Positions 31,014 through 37,231 of a stretch of DNA of 37,231 nt are shown here, piece by piece. Location of the stretch: positions 1-37,231 of the forward strand of contig CAZVON010000009.1 in the NCBI GenBank assembly GCA_964628435.1, given 5' to 3'. Positions within the stretch are counted from its first letter, which is position 1. Every line of letters starts with the position of its first letter. This stretch comes from CAZVON01 sp964628435 (lineage in GTDB: Bacteria > Patescibacteriota > Microgenomatia > Levybacterales > UBA12049). The notes beneath the pieces are model-generated. The model made no database searches and was not told the origin of the DNA. It saw nothing but the letters and a program-made list of their open reading frames with translations. The position numbers and the translations under genes were made by a program.

Positions 31014-32455
31014 GTCTTACTGATGTTAAGGAAATTAAGTCAAGGTCTATTCATGGAATTCTTGCGTTAACCTCACGAACTTTTTTTCTTAACATAGTAT
31101 CTCTTACCTCATCAATTGTTATTTTCTCTGTGTTGAGTCCTAAAGAAGTTGGAGTATATACTGCAGTGATTTCGATTCAAAGAATTATTGCTTTTTTTTC
31201 TGATTTCGGTTTTGGAGCGGCGTTAATTCAAAAAAAAGATCATATTAGTAATGAAGATATACAAACAACATTCACCCTCCAAGCTATAATCACCTTAGCT
31301 ATTGTTTGTATTGTTTTTATCTTGCTTAGTCCAATTCTTACATTTTTCCAATTGAATGATACTGCTGGACGATTACTATTAGCCTTAGTATTTACTCTAT
31401 TTTTGTCTTCATTTAAAACTGTACCTTCTATATTGCTGGAGAGAACAATTCAATTTCATAAATTGATCCTGCCTCAACTTGTAGAATCTGTTGTTTTTAA
31501 TCTTGTGGTGATATTTTTACTTTTTAATTCGTTTAACCTGGATAGTTTTACGATAGCATTTTTAGTATCTGGCATAGTAAGTATTCCTATTTATTATATT
31601 ATTGCTCCATGGAAACTGGGAATTGGTATTTATAAAACCTCTTTGCGTCACCTTCACTATGGCCTTCAATTTCAGGCAAAGAATATTTTAGCAACTGTTA
31701 AAGATGATTTGTTGACAGTGTTTCTAACAAGAGTCCTTTCGTACAGTGAGATCGGTTATATTGGCTTTGGTCAAAGAATAGCATTTTTTATGTATAGATA
31801 TATTGTTGATAGTGTTACCAAAGTTACTTTTTCTACGTATGCTCGTCTTGCACATCAACAGGCATATCTTGAATTTGCAGTTGAAAAATCATTATTTTAC
31901 GTAAGTGTCGTTATGTTTCCTGCATTATTCGGGCTAATCGTAACTATCCCATACATTATTTCTTATATTCCCAAATGGCAAAATAAATGGGAACCTGCCA
32001 TACTAAGTGTAATCTTTTTTTCACTCAACGCAGTCGTATCGTCGTTATCTGGAATACTTATTAATGTGCTTGATGCAACCGGACATGTAAAATCTAGCTT
32101 AAAATTGATGGTGTTATGGACCATGTTGATTTGGATACTAACGCCACTTTTAATTTATCTATTTGGATATAATGGAGTGTCTTTAGCATCGTTTATTGTT
32201 ACATTATCAATTATTATTACTATTTTTATGGTAAAAAACGTTGTGAAGTTCAATTTCATAAAGAGTGTTTATAAACCCTTTTTAATGTCTCTTTTAATGT
32301 TGATAACAGTATATGGAATGGAGGAATTATTTGTTACAAACGTGTTTTCACTTGTTGTTATTATTTGTTTGGGTGCAATAACATACGTTACAGGTATGTA
32401 TATAATTGCTCGGGAAGAGATCATGAGCGGATTTAGAATAATTACTAAAAAGTAA
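31010..32455 (+). CDS. Oligosaccharide flippase (Wzx/polysaccharide biosynthesis protein)
   Basis: The predicted product has 481 residues from ATG 31010, chosen because it overlaps the previous stop by 4 bases like the other genes; an ATG 24 bases earlier is also in frame. It has 12-14 membrane helices of the MATE/Wzx type. The first helices have SRTFFLNIVSLTSSIVIFSVL and GVYTAVISIQRIIAFFSDFG followed by GAALIQKK, the typical N-terminal signature; LERTIQFHKLILPQL and GLQFQAKNILATVKDDLL follow. It would move a lipid-linked oligosaccharide to the outer face, joining the cytoplasmic GT2 enzymes to the external GT-C enzymes. Confidence 0.88.
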   Translation: MSLTDVKEIKSRSIHGILALTSRTFFLNIVSLTSSIVIFSVLSPKEVGVYTAVISIQRIIAFFSDFGFGAALIQKKDHISNEDIQTTFTLQAIITLAIVCIVFILLSPILTFFQLNDTAGRLLLALVFTLFLSSFKTVPSILLERTIQFHKLILPQLVESVVFNLVVIFLLFNSFNLDSFTIAFLVSGIVSIPIYYIIAPWKLGIGIYKTSLRHLHYGLQFQAKNILATVKDDLLTVFLTRVLSYSEIGYIGFGQRIAFFMYRYIVDSVTKVTFSTYARLAHQQAYLEFAVEKSLFYVSVVMFPALFGLIVTIPYIISYIPKWQNKWEPAILSVIFFSLNAVVSSLSGILINVLDATGHVKSSLKLMVLWTMLIWILTPLLIYLFGYNGVSLASFIVTLSIIITIFMVKNVVKFNFIKSVYKPFLMSLLMLITVYGMEELFVTNVFSLVVIICLGAITYVTGMYIIAREEIMSGFRIITKK

Positions 32456-32456
32456 T

Positions 32457-33383
32457 ATGAAAGCAGGTATTAGTGTCGTTATTTCAGCTTATAACGAAGA
32501 AAAAAATATCATAGGATGTTTGGAATCTGCTAAATGGGCTGATGAAATAGTTGTTATCGATAACTCCTCTTTGGATAAAACTGCTGAGCTTGCACAAAAG
32601 CAAGGTGCTATCGTTTACAAACGAGACAATAACCTAATGCTCAATATTAATAAAAATTTTGGTTTTACGAAAGCCAGTCACGAATGGATATTGAATTTAG
32701 ATGCCGATGAGAGAGTTTCGGAAGAATTAAAAAGTGAAATAATACAAGCAATTTCAAAAAAGGAGTCCATCGTTGGATATTGGATTCCGAGAAAAAATAT
32801 TATTTTCGGAAAGTGGATTCAAAGTAAAATGTGGTGGCCGGATTTTCAACTTAGGTTATTTAAAAAAGAATTTGGCAAATTTCCAGAAAAGCATGTTCAC
32901 GAATACATTCAAGTAAATGGGAAAACTCAATACATCAAGAGTCCTTTCGTTCACAATAACTATACTTCTGTTTCTCAGTTCATATATAAAATGGACAGCA
33001 TTTATACAGAAAATGAAGCTGATTTATTTATACAATCTGGAAAAAAAATAAGCTGGATAGATTCCATCCGATTTCCAATAAATGATTTTTTAAAAACATT
33101 TTTTGCTCAGAAAGGTTATCGAGACGGTTTGCATGGGTTAGTCCTAAGTTTCCTTCAGGCATTTTACGCAGAAGTGGTTTTTGCAAAAATATGGGAAAGA
33201 CAAGGATTTCAAGAATACGAAAACAATTTTTTTTTGAAACATGTATATAAAGAATTCAGGTCAGTTCAGAGAGAATTTGAGTATTGGTTCCTCAGTATTT
33301 TTATTGAAGAAAAAATAGATAGAAAGAAAAATATACTTCATAAAATCAAAAGAAAACTAATATCGATGCGAGGTAAAAGCTAG
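32457..33383 (+). CDS. GT2 glycosyltransferase (WaaE/KdtX-like)
   Basis: This 308-residue enzyme has ISVVISAYNEEKNIIGC, then WADEIVVIDNSSLDKT, and the metal-binding NLDADERVS at about residues 79-87. FGKWIQSKMWWPDFQLRLF and KHVHEYIQV follow, as in WaaE-type enzymes that add a sugar to lipid-linked cores on the cytoplasmic face. The C-terminal 90 residues are helical and basic, possibly membrane-associated. The sugar is unknown. One base separates it from the flippase gene. Confidence 0.87.
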   Translation: MKAGISVVISAYNEEKNIIGCLESAKWADEIVVIDNSSLDKTAELAQKQGAIVYKRDNNLMLNINKNFGFTKASHEWILNLDADERVSEELKSEIIQAISKKESIVGYWIPRKNIIFGKWIQSKMWWPDFQLRLFKKEFGKFPEKHVHEYIQVNGKTQYIKSPFVHNNYTSVSQFIYKMDSIYTENEADLFIQSGKKISWIDSIRFPINDFLKTFFAQKGYRDGLHGLVLSFLQAFYAEVVFAKIWERQGFQEYENNFFLKHVYKEFRSVQREFEYWFLSIFIEEKIDRKKNILHKIKRKLISMRGKS

Positions 33384-33385
33384 GT

Positions 33386-34063
33386 ATGAACTTCTTTTTA
33401 GATTTAAATCAGCGCTCAAAGTATTTATTCTTATTTATCATATTAGTAATTTCGGCAAATCTATTAATAATAGATTTTTTTTTGGCTAATCAATTTTTGA
33501 ATAGCTTATCTTCGGATTTGCAAGGAAAACAGTCTCAGAATTCGCAGGAAATATCTACTTTACAACAAGAAAGCGTTTCAAAAACAGTAGCTACCAATAG
33601 TTGCCCAGTTGCATGTCTTACAGAAATAACACAGGCAATATCAAGTATAAAGAAACCGAAAGAAGTTTCTGTAGCGAATACAGATCCTATTTCTAATTCA
33701 GCAAAGGAATATTTTATTCCTTTAGGTGGAGGAGCGAGTACTGCAAACGACTGGACAGATGTTCCTGGATCGCAGGTATATATTAACTCAACTGCTTATC
33801 CCAATATAAAAAGTGTCGTTTTTGAAGCTTCGGTATATATTCCAACCGGAAATCAAACTGCTTATGTGCGGCTATTCAATAAAACAGATCAACATCCAGT
33901 ATGGTTTTCAGAAGTGTCCTTAGAGGGAGGAGCTCCTCAGCTTCTTATTTCAAAACCTATAACTCTTGATTTGGGTAACAAGCTTTATCAAGTACAAATG
34001 AAGACAAGTCTTAAATACACAGCAAATTTAGTTGAGTCACGAGTACATATTTTTACCTATTAA
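33386..34063 (+). CDS. Membrane-anchored beta-rich exported protein of unknown function
   Basis: No named family is recognised for this 225-residue protein. One membrane helix (about 13-35, YLFLFIILVISANLLIIDFF) anchors it. A Gln/Ser-rich linker of about 65 residues with two Cys residues (NSCPVACLTE) follows, then a beta-rich domain (about 108-225): EYFIPLGGGAST, DWTDVPGSQVYINSTAY, VVFEASVYIPTGNQTAYVRLFN, then YQVQMKTSL. It could be a jelly-roll sugar-binding or surface domain, perhaps the substrate or assembly partner of the glycosylation enzymes; that is inference. It lies between two GT2 genes with gaps of two bases and a TAATG overlap. Confidence 0.75.
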   Translation: MNFFLDLNQRSKYLFLFIILVISANLLIIDFFLANQFLNSLSSDLQGKQSQNSQEISTLQQESVSKTVATNSCPVACLTEITQAISSIKKPKEVSVANTDPISNSAKEYFIPLGGGASTANDWTDVPGSQVYINSTAYPNIKSVVFEASVYIPTGNQTAYVRLFNKTDQHPVWFSEVSLEGGAPQLLISKPITLDLGNKLYQVQMKTSLKYTANLVESRVHIFTY

Positions 34064-34992
34064 TGAAAAAGGTCGCAGTTGTTATTTTAAATTATCAAGG
34101 CACTAAAGATACTCTTGAGTGCATTCAATCTTTAAAAAACACATTACTTTCTGATATTACCGTACAAATCATTCTTGTAGATAACGCGTCGTCTACGAAA
34201 GTGAAGGAGTATCTGCAACTACATATTATTCAAAAATTTAAGGATACTATTTTTATTCAAAACGATAAAAACATGGGTTTTGCAGAAGGAAATAATATTG
34301 GAATTCACAAAGCACTAGAGTTAAACTCAGACTATATAACTATTCTTAATAACGATACTACTGTTGATAAGTATTTTTTTATTCATATATTAAGTACTTT
34401 TAAACAGAAAGAATCTATAGGAATTACTGTTCCTAAGATTTATTTTACCAGCGGTTATGAATATCATAAAGATAGATACGCAAAAAGTGAAAGAGGACAT
34501 ATACTGTGGTACGCAGGGGGAGTTATTGATTGGAACAATATCGCTGGAATTCATAGAGGAGTTGATGAAGTAGACAACGGACAATACGATTCTGTAGAAA
34601 AGACTGAGTTTGCAACTGGTTGTTGTATGATGGTTAGGTCAGAAATTTTTAAACACGTTGGTTTTTTTGATTCAAGGTATTTTCTCTATTATGAAGATAC
34701 AGATTTAAGTGTCAAATTAAGAAAAAAGGGGTATTCGATTGTGTATAATCCCACTGCAATTATTTGGCACAAAAATGCCGGATCTGCAGGTGGATCTGGT
34801 TCATCTCTTCAAGATTATTATATAACAAGAAATCGTTTATTATTTGGTTTAAAGTATGCACCACTTAAATCGAAAAGTGCATTAGTTAAAGAAAGCTTGA
34901 AATTATTAGTTACAGGTCGTCCCTGGCAAAAAAAAGGAGTTATTGATTATTATCTTAGAAGACTAGGCCGAGGGACGTTTCCGTTAAATTAG
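34063..34992 (+). CDS. GT2 glycosyltransferase (rhamnosyltransferase-like)
   Basis: This 309-residue enzyme has the Wb-type GT2 pattern: VAVVILNYQGTKDTLEC, ILVDNASS, the ENDKNMGFAEGNN-type loop, LNNDTTVDKY as metal site, ATGCCMMVRSEIF, and YEDTDLSVKLRKKGY followed by IWHKNAGS. Enzymes with this set usually transfer rhamnose or similar deoxysugars. The sugar is not proven here. The start shares a base with the previous stop. No membrane helix is present. A 23-base gap leads to the next gene. Confidence 0.88.
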   Translation: MKKVAVVILNYQGTKDTLECIQSLKNTLLSDITVQIILVDNASSTKVKEYLQLHIIQKFKDTIFIQNDKNMGFAEGNNIGIHKALELNSDYITILNNDTTVDKYFFIHILSTFKQKESIGITVPKIYFTSGYEYHKDRYAKSERGHILWYAGGVIDWNNIAGIHRGVDEVDNGQYDSVEKTEFATGCCMMVRSEIFKHVGFFDSRYFLYYEDTDLSVKLRKKGYSIVYNPTAIIWHKNAGSAGGSGSSLQDYYITRNRLLFGLKYAPLKSKSALVKESLKLLVTGRPWQKKGVIDYYLRRLGRGTFPLN

Positions 34993-35015
34993 CAGGGCAG
35001 TTTTATATAAATTAT

Positions 35016-35768
35016 ATGCTTAGTGTAATTATTTTAACCAAGAACGAAGAATTGATGATTCGAGATTGTGTTTTAAGTGTAAAAAAAATAGCAGATGAAA
35101 TAATCGTCGTCGACGGGGGATCAACAGATAAAACAGTAGAAATTGCAGAAAAACTTGGGGCAAAAGTCTTCAAAAATAAGTTTGAAGACTTTTCTAAACA
35201 GAGAGAATGCGGATTAACAAAAGCAAAAGGCGAATGGCTATTCTATCTAGATGCAGATGAAAGATTAAGTAAAGAGTTACAGGAAGAATTAATGAGTAAG
35301 TTAAAAAATAACAGTCTTTCTTGTTCGGGATATAAAATTTACAGAAAAAACATCTACTTTGGGAAGTACGAATGGCCAGCTATTGAGTCTTTAGAAAGAT
35401 TGTTTAAAAGAGATCGATTGAAAGGGTGGTATGGAAAAGTTCATGAAAGTCCTATTGTTGATGGTGCTATAGGTACACTAGATAATAACTTGATTCACTA
35501 CACTCATAGGAACTTAACTTTAATGTTAGAAAAAACTTTGGTATGGTCGAAAATAGAAGCAAAAATAAGATTTGATTCAGGTCATCCCAAAATGACATGG
35601 TGGCGTTTTCCACGAGTTATGGTAACAGCGTTCTTTAATTCCTATATAAAAGAAGGAGGATGGAAAATTGGGGTCCCTGGGTTAGTAGAAAGCATGTATC
35701 AGGGTTTTAGTATGTTTATAACCTATGTACAGTTATGGGAATTGCAAAACGAAGATAGAAAAGTTTAA
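35016..35768 (+). CDS. GT2 glycosyltransferase (WaaE/KdtX-like), second copy
   Basis: The 250-residue enzyme is similar to the protein at 32457-33383: LSVIILTKNEELMIRDC, IADEIIVVDGGSTDKT, the EDFSKQRECGL segment, and FYLDADERLSKEL as metal site. The later IYRKNIYFGKYEW and GKVHESPIVDG fit the WaaE type. It is shorter than the first copy, lacking about 50 C-terminal residues. It would add a sugar on the cytoplasmic side. The AT-rich gap before it (TATAAATT near the ATG) might hold a weak internal promoter. Confidence 0.88.
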   Translation: MLSVIILTKNEELMIRDCVLSVKKIADEIIVVDGGSTDKTVEIAEKLGAKVFKNKFEDFSKQRECGLTKAKGEWLFYLDADERLSKELQEELMSKLKNNSLSCSGYKIYRKNIYFGKYEWPAIESLERLFKRDRLKGWYGKVHESPIVDGAIGTLDNNLIHYTHRNLTLMLEKTLVWSKIEAKIRFDSGHPKMTWWRFPRVMVTAFFNSYIKEGGWKIGVPGLVESMYQGFSMFITYVQLWELQNEDRKV

Positions 35769-35771
35769 AGA

Positions 35772-37231
35772 ATGACATTTACCAGGTATCTACCATTACT
35801 ATTCATATTTTTTATTTTTTTTTGCTTTTCGTATAAGTACTTTTTATTTAACAAAGTTCCGTACCCTTCAGATTATCAGGTCAATTTTTTTCCTCCTTGG
35901 AGTTCATACGAGAAGTTTTGGGGACCATATAAAAATGGTGCGATGCCAGATATTATTGGTCAAATATATCCCTGGAGACATTTTTCTATAGAATCATGGA
36001 AGAATCATCAAATCCCTTTCTGGAATCCTAACAGTTTCGCTGGAAATCCGCATCTGGCCAATTATCAATCATCTGTCTTTTCACCTTTCAACATATTATT
36101 TTTTCTTTTGCCGTTTATTGATGCATGGAGCTTATTGATTTTACTTCAACCTCTTTTGGGAGGAATTTTTACATATCTTTTGATGCGGGAATTTAAGGTT
36201 AGTAAAATTGGTGCACTTATTAGTAGTGCAACATTCATGTTTTGTGGATTTATGGTGGTATGGATGGCATATGGAACACTTTCTATGAGTATTGCTTTTT
36301 TGCCATTAGCTCTTTTCGGAATCTATAAAAACGTAAGACGTATATCTCTTTTTTACTTATGTTTAATCAGTATAGGAATTGCAGCTAGTTTCTTCTCAGG
36401 TCATTTCCAAACAAGTGTATATGTATTAATTTTTGCAGTAACATTTTTCTTATTTTCTCTTCGATATTTCTCTCACTATAAAAATATCTTTTTGGTTGTT
36501 ATTTTTTTAATACTTGGAATAGTGATAGCTTTAGTTCAAGTACTTCCTTCAATACATTTGTATGAAGAATCAGTTAGAAGTGGAATCTTTATAAAAGATG
36601 GTGGAATTCCCTGGTTTTATTTAGTAAATATTTTTGCGCCAGATTTTTTTGGCAATCCAGTGACCCGAAACGATTGGTTTGGATACTATGCTGAATGGGC
36701 AAGTTTTGTAGGTATAGTTTCTTTTATCTTTGCTTTATTTTCCGTATATAAACACGCAAAAAACCCGAGTATTTTTTTCTTTGTCATCGGATTATTTTTT
36801 TTGAGTCTTTCTATAGAAAGTCCATTGCTGAAAATCATTTCAGAAATGAAAATTCCTGTAATTTCAACCAGTGCTCCTTCTCGAATAATCGTTTTATTTA
36901 GTTTTGCTTTTGCTGTGAGCGCAGGATTTGGGTTTGATACGTTTATAAAACTAGTAGACGAAGGTAAAAAGAACAGTATATTTCTTCCTTTTATTATAGT
37001 TACCATTTTGATAGCGGTAATCTGGCTTATGCTGCTTTTTTTAAAAATTATACCTCATGAAAAAATAATTATAGCCGAGAGAAATTTGATTCTTCCAACA
37101 ATTATCCTGGGAGTAGCGTTTTTATTAACAATCAGTGCATATTTCTTCAGGAAAAAGAGTTTTGGCCGTATGATTCCTTATGTTTTTTTACTGCTTGTAT
37201 GTTTTGATTCCTTGCGGTTTGCTGAGAAATG
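35772..37231 (+). CDS. YfhO family membrane protein, copy 2, cut by the right edge
   Basis: From ATG 35772 (3 bases after the preceding stop) the frame is open to the end of the window, about 486 residues. It parallels the YfhO copy at 22969: a first helix, QIYPWRHFSIESWKNHQIPF and FWNPNSFAGNPHLANYQSS in the large loop, FLPLALFGIYKN, and IFAPDFFGNPVTRNDWFGYY, matching DFFGNPATRNYW in copy 1. The in-window part ends at CFDSLRFAEK, equivalent to the HSFDLFRS stretch before the external domain of copy 1, so about 300 residues lie beyond the window. Confidence 0.88.
   Translation, partial: MTFTRYLPLLFIFFIFFCFSYKYFLFNKVPYPSDYQVNFFPPWSSYEKFWGPYKNGAMPDIIGQIYPWRHFSIESWKNHQIPFWNPNSFAGNPHLANYQSSVFSPFNILFFLLPFIDAWSLLILLQPLLGGIFTYLLMREFKVSKIGALISSATFMFCGFMVVWMAYGTLSMSIAFLPLALFGIYKNVRRISLFYLCLISIGIAASFFSGHFQTSVYVLIFAVTFFLFSLRYFSHYKNIFLVVIFLILGIVIALVQVLPSIHLYEESVRSGIFIKDGGIPWFYLVNIFAPDFFGNPVTRNDWFGYYAEWASFVGIVSFIFALFSVYKHAKNPSIFFFVIGLFFLSLSIESPLLKIISEMKIPVISTSAPSRIIVLFSFAFAVSAGFGFDTFIKLVDEGKKNSIFLPFIIVTILIAVIWLMLLFLKIIPHEKIIIAERNLILPTIILGVAFLLTISAYFFRKKSFGRMIPYVFLLLVCFDSLRFAEK

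Noticed and set aside
36686..37006. 106-codon minus-strand frame
   Set aside because: It lies antisense to the YfhO frame, which is open over the same bases and has clear family motifs.
1..37231. CRISPR array or prophage
   Set aside because: No regularly spaced direct repeats, Cas genes or phage structural genes were seen.

Overview
The window is an AT-rich bacterial chromosome segment. Its content fits the Candidate Phyla Radiation (Patescibacteria), most likely a Microgenomates-type lineage. That placement is an inference from gene content: PTPS-related and YfhO-type giant membrane proteins in long glycosyltransferase operons, a DUF378 mini-protein, a DnaQ/GIY-YIG fusion, a recombinase remnant running into a tRNA, and a queuosine-precursor transporter. 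TGA is an ordinary stop here, because many genes end in it at tight overlaps with the next gene.

Left part (1-9.7 kb): mixed housekeeping genes in short operons. They are the 3' end of a DnaQ-type exonuclease/GIY-YIG nuclease fusion that is open at the left edge, DUF192, DUF378, a histidine phosphatase, a P1B-type metal ATPase, and a four-gene minus-strand operon (53-aa orphan, deoxyribosyltransferase-like protein, orphan, pgeF). These are followed by an acyltransferase lacking its catalytic Asp, a free-standing C-terminal half of a LysA-type decarboxylase, a decayed serine recombinase that ends inside tRNA-Gln(CTG), a small membrane protein and an exported nuclease with a lamin-tail domain.

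Middle (9.7-17.8 kb): DUF1003, then lon behind a strong promoter with a CIRCE-like operator. The lon reading frame is broken by one in-frame TGA. Then come a RibD_C reductase and YhhQ transporter pair, a lipoprotein, a SAM methyltransferase, two unrecognised genes, tRNA-Glu(CTC) and a frameshifted TrmB-type regulator fragment.

Right part (17.8-37.2 kb): one long co-directional operon, mostly with ATGA-type overlaps or spacers of a few bases. It encodes two polyprenyl-phosphate-sugar synthases (DPM/Alg5-like GT2), three GT-C glycosyltransferases, three PTPS-related membrane proteins, two YfhO proteins (the second open at the right edge), a Wzx-like flippase, three further GT2 enzymes and a membrane-anchored beta-rich protein. 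Together they look like a cell-surface glycan or glycoprotein assembly system: the GT2 synthases charge a lipid carrier, the GT-C enzymes transfer those sugars outside the membrane, and the other GT2 enzymes plus the flippase build and export a lipid-linked oligosaccharide.

A recurring feature is a -10 box placed 6-11 bases before the start codon with no Shine-Dalgarno sequence. It occurs at nine genes and implies leaderless mRNAs. Three genes (DUF378, LysA fragment, DUF1003) instead have strong Shine-Dalgarno sites.
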